From Tubulanus polymorphus (taxonomy: Eukaryota; Nemertea; Palaeonemertea; Tubulaniformes; Tubulanidae), in NCBI RefSeq assembly GCF_964204645.1, contig NC_134028.1, forward strand, positions 4,190,501 through 4,254,500: a DNA stretch of 64,000 nucleotides, written 5' to 3'. Of this stretch, positions 49,701 through 63,180 are shown piece by piece. The notes under the pieces are model-generated. The model worked only from the letters and a program-made list of their open reading frames with translations, was not told where the DNA came from and searched no databases. The position numbers and the translations under genes were made by a program. The number at the start of each line of letters is the position of its first letter. The first letter of the stretch is position 1.

Positions 49701-50898
49701 ATATCTTGCTGCAAAGCACCCATTATGCTGCCGATGAAATATGGTCCATCATTACGGCGAATGAATATTACTGGCGTGATGGACGAGGTTCGCCGGGATA
49801 GGCTGACAGCTTTAATTGCCTTTATAGAAGAAAAATGATAAATGATAAAGAATTAAGGGTTTAATAATTTATTGCACAATTGTGAGTGATAAATGACAGA
49901 GCATAAAGTGCTCCATAATTTACAACACAATGGCCAAGTGTCGACGTTGACTGCTGGGTTGGGAGGATAATTGATCACGATAAAAACAAGTCCCGTGTTT
50001 CCTATTCTATTCTGTGGCTGACGGGGTAATCCGCTGTGACTTTGCCCCATTTTTGTCCGAACACAATACAGTCATCAAACTAGCATCTTCACCTGTCCGT
50101 CTCTCAGTCGGAGAAACAGCAATTTTCAAACGTTTGAACTGTTCACTTCGTTCATCGTTTTTTAGAGTCCATGGTATTACATGCGACAAAGTTTGATTTT
50201 GATCGCGTTTGATTTTCATATTCACGTATTCCGTGATCAAGCGCTTATTGCAACACTATCGATATATTGACTGTCACCACCAACAGGTTTACGTGCAGCT
50301 CTTCTGTCTGCTGACGTCACTGACATAATGAAATATATATATATACATGTACATATATCAAAAAAATTATAACAGCTCACGATGATAACAGATTGGAATA
50401 TTTGATTATTTCGTCCACTATCGTTTTGTTCAAACTAAAAAAGAAATCATTAATTTTAACAGCACTGAATGTTATTTATCTAATGGAATTATTTGACGTT
50501 TTATTTGCTTTGATTGGACGTCGTTTTTGAGTTTCCAATAAAGGATGTTGTCATTTCAATTTATAAATTTGAAGTGTTATTTCAATAGACATACTGCGCT
50601 CTCACATTCTTTGAGCGCAGTTCAATTCTACGTGATTAATCTTAACTGGCGCAATATGGCACTTAAAATTGATAAATGGACAAGTCATTAAAATTCATTC
50701 GATAACGTTCCGCCAAGTCACGCATTTCGAACATGATAGCTTTGCCGGTTAAATTATTCACAAAGCATCCCTGGCTACTCAGTATAAGTATATTGTCTTC
50801 GTGAAAAACATGCCGAACAGTCATTAAAGCCATTATCATTCAAGCCGGCAATGCAAGCGGTACATACAATTCGTTGATTTTTCACATTTGTTGTCACC

Positions 50899-50971
50899 GG
50901 TTCCATGGTGTAGTGGTTATCACATCTGCTTAACACGCAGAAGGTCTCGGGTTCGAAACCCGATGGAACCT
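50899..50971 (+). tRNA. tRNA-Val (anticodon AAC)
   Basis: 73 nt cloverleaf: acceptor arms GGTTCCA and TGGAACC, D arm GTGTAGTGGTTATCAC, anticodon stem TCTGC/GCAGA with loop TTAACAC, T arm TCGGG-TTCGAAA-CCCGA, discriminator T. A and B boxes are intact and a T run (TTTTTAATTTTTT) follows directly as pol III terminator. No intron. Confidence 0.96.
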
Positions 50972-51489
50972 GTTTTTAATTTTTTACTTATGATCGATGG
51001 AAAAGACAGCCAGTAGAAAGCTCCACGTACATGGTATAACAGGTTTTTTCGCGGCGGTCCATTGCGTTAGTGTCGGGTATTGCCACTGGAAGCGCCGCTG
51101 TCGCCAAGTAACGAGAAAACGCCGGCATGCACCGCGAGGTGTGCAAGTATTTCATGATCCAATTTTCTTCAAAGTCAGCCCGGTTGATTGTGAGACTTTT
51201 CGGTGATAATACAATTTGCAATGTTACCTGTAGATTGTAATTGGTTTGACAGATTACGGTAACTTGTTTTGACGTACGGATGACGGCAAATGATACAACA
51301 AACTAGATTTGACGTTGACGCCGCTCTCTCGCATCAGCTTTATGATGTAATTTGACACCTAGAGTTAAAAAGAGTGTCCGTTTTAAAAATACGTTGATAG
51401 ATTAGGGGGATTCACGCTGTAAATGAAAACCTCCCTCGGAAGGTTTTGCTGAACTAGTTCAGGACACCTTGTAAGACGAGTTTAATAAA

Positions 51490-51649
51490 GCCCAACGCAT
51501 ACGACGCAGGGAAACACGGAAACAGTAGAGACAGAAACATGTTTCCGAGCGTTTCCCTGCGTCGTCCGTGCTACACGGCTTCGGGAACAATGTGTCCAAG
51601 ATAAAAAAACACGCTTGATTCCGCGTGTCTGTGTTTCCCTGCGTTGGGC
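51490..51649. mobile_element. MITE with intact target duplication
   Basis: The ends GCCCAACGCA and TGCGTTGGGC are inverted, and the GCAGGGAAACAC blocks next to them also pair. The element is 160 bp and flanked by ATAAA on both sides (51485-51489 and 51650-51654), a clean 5 bp target-site duplication. Internal GTTTCCCTGCGTCG copies give it further self-complementarity. Confidence 0.8.
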
Positions 51650-53336
51650 ATAAACCGCTTAAAAATAATTGTAACGTGCTAAATTTCGCTGGAGTCATAC
51701 AGTTATCATTTATTTCAAATAAAGTGACATAAACCAGGTGCATCATTGCTCATTTTCGCTAAATCTTGCTTTCGGCGTTCGTTATCCCGTTCAAAATACG
51801 GACTGGGACAATAGCTGAACGCGGGGTGCTGGTGCGCCTGGTCTCATTTTTACCCGAGTTGTGAAAGACAGCGACACCATCTCGATCACGAGAGTCGAGC
51901 ATGACAAATTAAACGGGACGGGAAACGTGTCGAGGGACAATTTCCAGATAACTTGCTATAGCGACGACATGGCAGACGCATTTATTTCATTGCCGTTCAC
52001 GTGCATTAGCTTTAATATCAAAAGGCTTTCACGTGATTTATCGCTAGAAATTAACCTTACATTTTGCTCAGCTTTATCCACTAGCGGATGATGAATCGAT
52101 CTCAACATGGGAACTAACGTAGCATGCGGGGATGGGGCACCAAAACAGCCATATTAGGATGAAAAATGGCTTCGCTATTGGTATTAGCGTCCCTATCTGT
52201 CAAGCTTACTAATATGCTCACTCATCATTCGCTGCTGTCGACCAAATCACGCTAGAATTCTCATCTTTTCCCGCGCATTTTATCTCGAAGAAGAAATCGT
52301 GTCGGAATCGTTTACATACGACACAACCAGATGGCGCTGCATTAACACGGATAGTTTTTTTTTCCTGAAAATTGAAATGAATTGAACGTCATAAATTGAT
52401 AAATACGCTGCCAGCGTTCTGAGAATATTTTCATATTCGCGTCATTACTCGGCGCCCATAAAACGATATTGCTGACTTTCAAAGCATTCGTATACGCTAC
52501 GGAATGTTTCAAAATTACACTTGCGGCGAAGTATTTCGCCTTAAAACTCAGTCCATTCATAGGACATCTTGATCGTACAAACAATAGCACGGTTTTATGT
52601 CTCCGTCAGTAACATCAGTGGCTAATATCGACTCAAGAGACGCATAATATTTTAATCATCGCCGCATTATGACCGTAGTTAGTCATAAAATCTCTTAGCT
52701 AGATTAATCAAACAAAATTTATAGTGTCTGAAATAACATTCTGATGGGTATTATTATTCTCAAGCGAGGTTTGGCCCACGATTGATAGGGGACGATCGTA
52801 AGAGGTCATACTGAAGACGTTAAATCTCAATTAAAACCCATTCATTATAACCACAAAGAACGAACTTTTCATTTTTCGTAGAACTATACACTAAAAATCA
52901 TTCCTCGTTTCCTCTTTACGCGCCTTCGTTTTTCTTGGTATCGCCTGGCAGTATCGGAACACTGATCACAGTCACACCTACCTTTACCGGGAAAACCTAT
53001 ACCGGTACAGAGTCGGGAAGTTCGCGCTAAAGCGTCCACGTGTTTGATCAACCGTGAATTACAACCATCTAGAGCAAAAACAATAACCTAAACCGGTCGT
53101 AGATCATCATAAAAATATCCCAATAAAACAACATCATAAAATATAGAGAACTCGGGAAAGTCATCAGGTACAATGACGCCGTATACTAACTAACACACGA
53201 GACCAGGTCGAAAATAATTCTTCGAAATATTGTGTTTTATTTGCATCAATGGTCGATTGATTGCCGTACTGAGAGGAAAAACCACGCGATGGAAGTAGAT
53301 ATGCGATAAGATATTATATATTTTTTTGATTTCATA

Positions 53337-53458
53337 GTTGCCCTCCCGGTCGAGAGGACTTCAAAAATATGTTCACAGACTCATTGATTGTTCCTCTCCA
53401 CGGAAATCTTTAGTAAAAGGCGAAAGATTTAAGCGTGGTTGAAGAGAAACCAGAGTAT
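53337..53458 (-). ncRNA. U5: U5 small nuclear RNA, copy 2
   Basis: Second U5 gene, same strand and length as copy 1 and nearly identical. It begins with the canonical ATACTCTGG, keeps the CGCCTTTTACTAAAG loop 1 region, the CCGTGGAGAGGAACAA segment and the Sm site ATTTTTG, and ends with a 3' hairpin GTCCTCTC-GACC-GGGAGGGC. Changes between copies in this hairpin keep the pairing (including G-U pairs), and those in stem 1 (CCGCGTTT versus CCACGCTT) are few, which suggests both copies are under constraint. Confidence 0.95.
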
Positions 53459-53504
53459 AGAACGGCGATTTCGATAGGTTTATATATAAAAAATATACAT
53501 CTAA

Positions 53505-53517
53505 CATCATGGTGTTT
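53505..53517 (-). promoter_or_regulatory. putative PSE of U5 copy 2
   Basis: AAACACCATGATG on the minus strand, 47-59 bp before the U5 start, matches copy 1 at ten of thirteen bases in an otherwise different flank. Confidence 0.45.
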
Positions 53518-56500
53518 ATCTATATAATAGGATTATTGGAATGAGCTACAATTAACTAGATTTTTCCCTGTGAAGCTTCAATTATATTTATACGTTATAC
53601 CATTATATGATTTATAGTCATTTGTGCAATTATCCTATGGGTAAACACTGCAAAATTACACATACACATACACATAAACTGATAGTTTATATCCAAGTCC
53701 TACAGATGGCGCACAAAACCTATATGCGTGCGAACGCCAGGATACAGTCATATGGCTCCAATAGGATTGTTATAGATAATCTCGGATTACCGTAGTGATC
53801 TCTAATATGATTATCCGCACGTGGCAATATCCGTGTGATTATGTAATAGTTAAGCTTCTCTTGCTCCAACTCCATCTGGATTAGTAAAATCTTACGTTAA
53901 TCTGATAAACTCCAGTCATCGAAGTCAGAAATACGTGTTGAGAGAATTCGGAGGCGCGTGGCGATACCTGCCGCCAAACACCGGCGAGTTGAAGATATAA
54001 CAACAAATCCAGTTACTGGAAGATCGGCAAACTCTCTCTCTCTAATTAACTCTAGAGTTCGGAGGCGGATCCAGGACTTTCAAAGGGGAGAGCTCGGCCG
54101 AAGAAAGCAGCAATTTTGAAATTCGTCTTACTTTCGTGCATTGTGCAGGTTTTAAGCGCTGATTTTGATCTCCCATCACTTCTCGATAAGAGGAAATTCT
54201 GCTGAGGGGAGCACAGCTTCAGGACGATAAACCATCAGTCCGATCCGTGTCGGCCGTCGATTGATATAAAATCCGTTCCATGACAAGTCAGGTGTTATAT
54301 AGAACTTGGAACTGTATACATCTTCACGTTATAAATCCTCAATGATGAGTCACTGGATTTTTTTAAGGATTTAAACGAATTTTTAAATAAAAGGCAACTT
54401 TCAAAGGGGAAACTAAAGCCCTAGATGTAAAGAGGATATTTACGAGAGATGTTTTATTTCTTTAATAACTCACCATATGGTAAGGTATTCACGCTGGCAT
54501 GCCTATCACACTAGCTGTCGGTACTAGAAGGTGAAGATGGTTGCTTTGATCTTGTTTACCCCGCTGAGGATAGATTAACATCATACTGATGGATTTATAG
54601 GTTTCATTTCACGAGAATTGGCAGGTGAAACAGATGGTTAAGATCCATGTTTATCAAACACGCTACACTCTCACCGAGCTCTGCAGCCATCCTATACTCA
54701 GAACTGACAATAGATGGCGCCTTCAAAAAGCCTTTTACGCCAACTACGAAGAAAAAAGGAAATCATCAGGATTGGCCTTTTAGAAATTCGAGTTTTCTGT
54801 AGCGTTTTTCGGTAAGGTGGTTGCGGTGGCCTTCAAGGGCCCAGTTGATATTCCAACAGCTATTCTGCAACTCGTTTTGGGATGACATAACTGTCAAGAC
54901 GTATGCAGAAATAGTTGGTCATAAAAGTTATTCATGATGTCGCCTGTGTACATTTATCACAGAATATCGGCCGATTTTTCAGCCTTAATTCCCGCTATAA
55001 AGAAGATATATATGGCAGCCAGGCACGCTGACCATCGGTACAGCAATAAATCAGTAGGAAACATGGACGGACAATATCTGAAACTAATCTCGTTTGGTCT
55101 GTTAACTAAGCAACGTTCTTTGATGTATGTTGTCATATAGAAGTGTAAGTCATGGCGCGGAGCCGAACAGATAAACCGAGGGGGCTCACGACGGGTGATT
55201 TATGCCGATCGACACGAATGGTAATGTTTCCCTAATGACCGCACAACTCGGCCGTGATGTAGTGCCGACCGCGGCGAACTCGACGGCACGGAAAAATGGC
55301 GATGTCTTCATTCTTTACGCTTCATTAGTACCCGAGATGGACAGTCACAAAATGATCGATGCCCGTTACTACATGGAATGTAAGATTCGACCAGCCGTAT
55401 AGGACAGCAGTGATTAAGGAGCCTTGATCGCTTCTATCCGCTCGTCTATTTGAGGTTGATGCGGCTGATTTAAAGGATATTCCTGGATAAAATGAAATCA
55501 TCGCGTTTTAAGTTCTTACGAATAACTGTGGATTGAAGGCGTTTTACCAGAATTATCTGGTGTTTACCTTTAATTATTTGTAATAGACAGAACACCGTGG
55601 AACTAAAACGTTCTCCGAACAACATTTCGTGAGCAAAGGTCACATTGGCGTCATCACGTGATTATATAGAGATTAATCATAATCGAGCTTATGCCTCAGA
55701 AACCCACCAAATTGGCGTCATTAAAATTTCAATATTTTTGAGTCTTTTGCACCGCTGAACATAAACCTGCGTATGATTGATTAGACTTGCTTTATGGTAA
55801 TCTAAAAGTAAAGCCTATTTAGCCGATGCTTGGACATGTTCGTCCTAAAATAAAAGCTAAGTTGATTAATGATCGTCTAAAAATATCAATGGCATTCGAC
55901 ATGAGACATTAGAGGGAAGAGGTAATACACTTAGTCTTAGAGATTGACTTTGATGGATAGAGTACTCAGAATTCAGGCTTGCTTATAAACATAAACACAT
56001 ATTGCAACAAGAATAATGATCAAACATGTAAATTCCCCGAACAAATGTATTCTAAACATATCATCTTAAAAAGAGGGGTATACAAAGGTCTAGGTAGGGT
56101 CAGTCCGCGATTCTTGAATTGATTACAATTTTCGATCGCAAAAATGTTGTGAATTTTTTCTAGTTTTCAAGACTTTCCCTCAAAACCTCGGTCCCAGTTG
56201 AGTGATAGTGACGCATTTTCACGTCGACACGAAGCTATGATAAATGACAGCAATATTCGAAGTGAAATTACAGGAATATGGGTAATGTGTTCATAATTCT
56301 TTCATAGAAATGAATGACTTCCGGTGGTAATTGTTTCTTGTCATGGCAGATTGTGGCGGCTGAAGAAATGAGTGTCCCGGATGATCGATGGCCGCCTGTT
56401 TGGTAATATGACAAACGTGGAATTAATAACTACACTTCATATATGATTAATCGCCACTTGAATGAGCTTGAATTATAAACTCAGGCGTCCGAGCTGTTTA

Positions 56501-56654
56501 CGGGCACAGATTACAGTACGTGTGTTAATGAATTTACTCATTAATACAGCCTTGGACCGGGTCCATCTTAGTTCTATAGTCAACCCAACAACTCAAGACT
56601 GAATGAGGAGAACTTTTGGATTTCACTCTCAACTATCGATCGGTCGGGCCCTGG

Positions 56655-56782
56655 AGCCCGTTCCACAGTCGAGAAATAAGCCAAAAAAGTTCCTCAAACT
56701 GGCCTTTAGGTTGTCAGATTGGCTATAAAGCTAAAATGTTCCTAGACTGGTCTAAGTCTAACCCCTGACTATGGAACCGGCC
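56655..56782. mobile_element. MITE related to the one in WAPL intron 4
   Basis: The left end AGCCCGTTCCACAGTC and the right end GACTATGGAACCGGCC are inverted repeats of the same GTTCCACAGT type as 37282-37391. The inside is non-coding and partly self-complementary. Confidence 0.6.
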
Positions 56783-58863
56783 TTCATGTTCTCCGTCTTT
56801 CTGAAGATCGGCAAAAACGCCATTCATTCGTGCTGCAACCATACTTGGATTGGTAAAGTTATACATGTACATATATATGGAGAGAGCAGTTTTATAACAT
56901 CAAATTTCGACCAACAGCAAGCGCTTAGTGAAAAAGAATATGGAAACTGGTAGTCGTTACAAGATGAAACAAAGAACGGTCATGATATGGACCAGAGGCC
57001 AACCTGTCAGCCCTGCGATGATAGGAGAGTAAGGTCCCGTATATGTATGTATATAGATCAATCATTCACAATGCCACAAAGCAACCGACACGATGCATAA
57101 AAATCCCATCATCTTTCGGAAAGTTACGCTGATCCCTCGTCAAAAACTTGCCCATCAGGCTGTCAAACGAGAATAATTAATGACCTAGCTGACATACCGG
57201 CCCGTGTAAAGTAGGATATAGCTACAGAAACGATGTCAGTCGCATCTCATACTTCAGACGAACCGCTAGACGCCCGCGCCGTCAATCAATGCTGATTTAT
57301 TGCCCAGCTGTCAGTTCTAATTCTGCTAGTTTTCACCAAGCCGAGGAAACTAATGCAGTTCCCTGGTCTATATCTCACCCCAGTGATTTATACGAATAGA
57401 CAGGTCTACATAAATTACCAGTGAAGGGCCTGTCACTGCGAATCTCGTTGCACCAAAACTTTCCCTTTGAGATGATTGCCCAAAGCCCCCGGCAAAGGAG
57501 AAGTCTTATAAAAAAACTACTTTGATGTGCGTAAACATATAAAAACGGAAGTGGCAGCTTACATTCAGATGTGTTTATTTTCCGCGTATTTCACAAAGAT
57601 GAACTCGTCCGAGATAGCGCCATTCTTTTGATGAATAATGACATTTTTCCGCCGACAAATTTTATTTTGTTATCCTATATACTGTATGTATAATATATAC
57701 ATATTCACGTAAAATGGTTGAAGTGGTTGGATATGATCTTGTAACATCCTGACACGAAAAAAAAATCCATCGATACAACAAACTCTTTATATATACTTGT
57801 ATGTTTTTTTCATTCGATCGGCAGGCTAAAAAAACTATCTATTCCAGGATGAATATATGCAAAACAAAGTATTCATTATGAAAACGAATTAAATCCGCTA
57901 AAACTAAGCACTGGTAGTTGTAACGCAGACGACATTGTACGCCAAAAGATTTCCAGCCATATTATGAAGATGAGGTTTCCGTACAAATCATGCCCGGTGG
58001 GTTGTATCATTTCATGCATTGTAATTATCAGTGACGCCTTTGTTTTCACGCGGACATCCAACTAAAAAATACGACCTCCAGCGGTGCGATTTTTGGACGC
58101 ATGACGGACAGTGCCTCCTGGTGATATGAGGGCGAATTACTTCCGTTTCATTTCACTTACAATATTAGCTCTCACTGCTCGGGTATTGTGTTTCAAAGAC
58201 GCTAACGAGAAAACTCCCCGAAACCGCCCCAAACCACTTATCTACGCATTCTTCCCCATTGTCTAGAGTGTGTGCCATATTGCGACCGACGAGTTCAAAA
58301 AATCCGCCTAGTTATTAGTCTGTTCCCGCGTGACCAAGTGCGAAACAAAAATGAATCATTCACATGTGTAGCTAACCGTCAACAGAATAAGAAATTTAGA
58401 TTTTTGTCGGATGGATTTACATAATGTAGAGATCAGTATCAAGAAATGATGATAGCAGCAGAAAAATACATTAAGCCGATCACAGACCTTCAGGATAAAC
58501 AGAACCGATAAAACCGGCAAAATATCATAAGCATTATGTTCTAAAAGTTTTGCATCTTAGAACTTTACCAGAATATACCCGGTGCCAAATCAATGGTTGG
58601 AAGTTTTGTTCTCTTCATCTTCTCTAGTGTAATTGCCGTTGATGTTACTTTTATTGAAGTTATCTACAAGTTGATATTGATTTTTGTTATAAGAACCGCA
58701 GGCACTTATCATCACAAAACTCATTGTGAACACACCCCTAAATTTGTCTCTTCAAAATGTCAATCGTCAAATATTACGTATAGATTATTTGAATCGATAT
58801 GATCGTCATTGAGGGAGGATGAATTTAAAACAAGAGATTATCTCGCGAAACGTTGGAAAAAGG

Positions 58864-58936
58864 AGGTTCCAGCGGGGCTCGAACCCGCGACCTTCCGCGT
58901 GTAAAGCGGACGTGATAACCACTACACTATGGAACC
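58864..58936 (-). tRNA. tRNA-Val (anticodon UAC)
   Basis: On the minus strand: acceptor GGTTCCA/TGGAACC, D arm GTGTAGTGGTTATCAC, anticodon stem TCCGC/GCGGA with loop TTTACAC, T arm GCGGG-TTCGAGC-CCCGC. A TTTTT terminator follows shortly (at about 58857-58861 read on minus). It shares acceptor and D arms with the AAC gene but differs in anticodon and T stems by paired changes. Confidence 0.96.
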
Positions 58937-61251
58937 GACGACGATTGACCAATTGTACAAAACGGACTTGGTTGCGGTCACAAAGTTGAAAATCGTTCAA
59001 TTCATTTCAGCTGCTACCTTTCCCGCTTTCAGAATTATGTATACAGTATGTATATCAGTCACATTCATGATAACAGATTCTGCTTTCCGAATATAAGAAT
59101 GTTTCAGTTCTCATATACTATACATATATGTATATACAAATATATACTCGGGAAGTCAATGCGTGCATTTTCAACGACTGAACCGGAATGTTTTTATTGT
59201 CCGATGATGATAGGGCACAATCGGTTGGTATCGATTAATTGCACGAAAAACGAGATAAACTCTGAATTTTATACGGGTTTTATAGTTTTATTGGTTTAGA
59301 AAACAAGTCTCCGGTCGTTCGGTGCAGGTTTTATGTACGAACGCGTATACGGTTTAGAATAGCGCGAGTTTTGATATTGGAAAAAGGTTGAAATTACCGG
59401 TAAATCTACGTATATATATATATATATGTAAATTCATTTTTTGTGTAACCCGGATTTCAACTTTAGACTCTACGGTTGTTTATACGCTAAAAAGTTTCGG
59501 TTGAAAAACAGCCGCGCCCAGGACTCAACTGCTGCTTGACGTTAAATTTGTGACAGCTGCCGCGGGCACAATTCGAAATAATAATAACTTTCATCCATAC
59601 TTTTCAGTTGTATATAGATAAAAATACACCCTAAACGACTTGTCAATCGTTTGAAAGCGCAGCGAAAAACCTAAATAATCTAGGGTCGAATTAAACAATG
59701 TTTTCCTCTTGTTAAACTTGTCGGCACGCCCAAGTAACTATTAGAAATAGATCGCATACTTACGTACAGAAATAGGAGCACTTTGAAAATCGATGCGCTG
59801 AATACTTTATAGAAACTTATTTCATAGTTTCAAATAACTTTATAAATCTCCACCTCGCCCTATAGCGGAATTCGCTCGCGGCAAACGAAGCAAATTCACT
59901 TGATCGAAATAAAATGACTGCAAACTGATTGTTTAGTGTGTTTTATTTTCAAACATGACGTTTCCAGTTGTTTTTCCATAATCATCTCTGCACGACACGT
60001 AATTCGTATAGCAACTTGCGCTTTAGCTCGTGCATATCTGTCATCTTTCTATTTCCGCGCTCTCGCCAACAGAATGTCCGCACAAGCGAAAACGAAATCC
60101 GTCTAAATTTCCGACAAAAGTTTACTCCATGTCATCACAGATCTGCTGACTACGTTCATCATGTATCTATTTCTTCGAAACTTATACATAAAAAAGTATC
60201 GTGTTCATATATAGAAAATGTCAGAGGTGATGGAATCGAAAACCCAAAAACTCAAGAGGTAGCGTGTCTGAACAGGTATCAAATTCTTTAAAAAAGCTGT
60301 TTTTGACGAACTTGGAATTACCAAACCATTTAATCAGAATTCCGAAGTCCCGTAAATAAACGTTGGCAACATCTTTCTGGATAGATTGACATAATAATGA
60401 TTTTGTTCATAATGATTGTTGGGCGGCCATTTTTATAGTATCCGACATCATCGATTCGAACCGTTCATGGACGCGCCATTCAATCTGATTTATAGCGATT
60501 CGCGCTGCAACCACCGAAAGTGCAAATAAATTAAAGTAAACGTATTTTAGGAGATATAATGTCTTCACATAGTAATTGATGTCAGTATTTCAGTGTAATC
60601 TATGGTTTACTGAATGTCTGTAGGAAACATTTCACGACCAGATTCATTTGGCTCTTGTATTTATTGCGCCATTATATGCCAGGCAATCTGCGATGAATCA
60701 TTTTATATTGCCGAACATTCTGAAATCTCCACATATAAATACATCTTGCAGGAAGATATACGCGCCGTTTATCGCTTATAATAAACCAACTCTTGGTACG
60801 GCAAAGAATTTGCCCCAAGTCGGCGGCGTCTGCAGTAGTTGCAGAATTGGCTCGCAACCATTAGCATGATAAACGGCCGAATTCTTAAGCCAATTAATAA
60901 CACAATTCATCAAAGGCCCGGCTCGTTATCGTAAATCAAGGCAGATTATTGGCGGTGTATGGACTACTAAATATTATTTATATGCCGATTAATCGTGGCA
61001 AGAGGAAGCGGCACGATCGACCGTAATATGTGTGCTCAAGCTATGCTGACAGAGACATATTGCGCTGTGCCTTTTATTGTCACTAATATCGCGATTTATA
61101 GCGTTCAGCAAAAATATTGCATTAAGTAGATTACGTTGTTTTATCTGCTGTAGGAACGATCGGCTGACAATTTCCGACTGATTTACTGACACCATGTACG
61201 TGTTCACGACACACTTATTGGAATTTCCTGACACGATATCCAATAAACAAT

Positions 61252-61278
61252 GCACACACCACACACACACACACAACA
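61252..61278. repeat. (CA)n microsatellite
   Basis: Interrupted CACACA run. A 116-codon minus frame crossing it is a repeat-influenced chance frame. Confidence 0.8.
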
Positions 61279-62839
61279 CCCGCCCGCGCTCGACACTCAC
61301 GAAATGAGACACATAAAACGATAAAAACAACAACAGCAACCGGTCATCTTCTTGACAGAGTCATCAACTAAAGTTATCCAGATCCTTTTTCGGTAGAAAA
61401 ATGTAGTGATCGGTACTGGTCAGATGTAGTGATAATACTCTTGTAAATGTTTCTTCTTGCTTTGCCTGGCGTCATTCGGATCTCGGTTTCCCAAGACAAC
61501 CATATTGGATTGTTGACGTGAAGTGTTTGCCCTCACACTGTTAGCAGGACTCGAACCAGGTTCACTATAGATGCCCCTTGTCATCATACGTTTGGAGTTG
61601 CGGCGAAGTGACGATCACAGCCATAACCAAAATCCATTCGAATGAATGCATTGACGGGACAGACGATTGATGAATATTATAATAAATATCGGCCTTCATC
61701 GCCGTACAAGATTGATGTTGTATGAAATAGTATTTATCTTACAGAGTTTGTCAGGTCCATCTATCAAAATGTAAGCAAAGTAAATCAATCATTGGCAGCT
61801 GTCGAACCGAATTGGAGTGGGATAAATTTCCCTACTATACAAACGGATACTTGATGTGTAAGAAGGTCATTTTCGCTTTTTCTTAAATCTATAATAAGCC
61901 ATCAACAAATATTTTGTAGCCGATAAACACTGAAAGAACAAAGCGGTTTGTCCACTAGGTGGTGCTGGTTGTGCGAGCCGAGGAAGTGGATGTGACGTCA
62001 GAGTCGCGAATTACATGACCAACAAAAACAAAACGGGGATTTAGTATCTTTGGGGTCTTCCATGCAAATAGCTTTTTCGCTTGCCCGTCAACGCACGTAG
62101 CTTAAAAGGGATGTCAGTACCATTAAATGACAGTACCATTGATGGAACTCAATATTTGTAATACAAAATGTGGCATTATTTGATACAAGCTGACAGTAAA
62201 ATATATCAAAATCAGCGGGATAGTGTTTGATGGTGTGTTTCTGACAAATATAGTCCGTCAGAACACTCGGTATTCATGATTTATCGCCTACCGGTAAACA
62301 TTTGCCTATCACCCGGCCATGATCCCGACGCGCCGTATCCCCATGTAGTCGAGAAGTAAAGTTATCGGATGACGAAACGACGGTAATCACGGCACAAACG
62401 ATTTCAATTTATCATATTTGTCCGACAGATAAATCCTACATGATTATAGAACTCATTAAATGTGGGGCTTACCACGACAGTCGTGCCACAATCGAAAACT
62501 GTTCCGTGACACGTGGCCTCGGACGTCAAGCCATTTTTTTCGACCAAAAAGAAATGAAACCGGCATCAGATGTGTCTTAGATGACAAAGCGATAAAAATA
62601 GCACGATTTACTCGATTATTACTCGGATTCAAAACCTTATACAAGATAAGAATGCCCAGGACTCTGGTGGAGTGCACCGAGGGAATTTCAGCGGCGGTAC
62701 TGTAGAGCAGTCAATGGCAGAAATTAAAAGTGGTTTTCCTGAAGCAGCAGGGACACCGAGGCCCCAATCACGACAGCGATTATATAAAGCACCCAGAGGA
62801 AAATGTTACTGGAATATTAAGCGTGTTGTTGATTTATGG

Positions 62840-63180
62840 TTATTGCTGTATCATTGGCGACGGGCCATTTTTGTCGGCACATTGTCCAGGCATAAATCGG
62901 CCGGATCTCGAAACATAATTCACGGCGGCGTTGCATAAAACCGATCATTAACCCGCTGATTTATAGCGGACGCTGAAACTTGCCTCCATTCGCCGGGCAT
63001 AAACGCGCAATTTATCGCGTTCGCTTATATCGTCTTTGTCGGCGCCGCGCGAGAAAAATGATTTATTTCGATGAAATTTTGTCGTTATAACGGTTGAAAT
63101 TATATGTAAAGGCCGACAGGTGGTCATCTTGTATGGTGTCGCGTCGAATTTATATACCGAGCGAATTCATAAATCGACGT
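62840..63180. promoter_or_regulatory. cluster of TTTAT/ATAAA homeodomain-like motifs
   Basis: About seven TTTAT or ATAAA cores next to CG or GG occur in some 340 bp: GATTTATGG, CATAAATCGG, GATTTATAGCGG, CATAAACGCG, CAATTTATCG, GATTTATTTCG, CATAAATCGACG. Such words resemble posterior-Hox/Cdx binding sites. The stretch is low in repeats. This is a pattern only, with no other evidence for an enhancer. Confidence 0.2.

Noticed and set aside
52342-52590. 82-codon minus frame between the U5 genes
   Set aside because: Amino acid make-up is plausible but there is no recognised motif, splice partner or second supporting signal.
61255-61339. Minus frame starting MLLLFLSFYV near a CA repeat
   Set aside because: The frame passes through the microsatellite, and the hydrophobic start reflects the local base bias.
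62456-62938. Three overlapping frames of 62-88 codons in a CpG-containing block
   Set aside because: Frames overlap on both strands, none resembles a known family, and the block is better explained as possible regulatory DNA.
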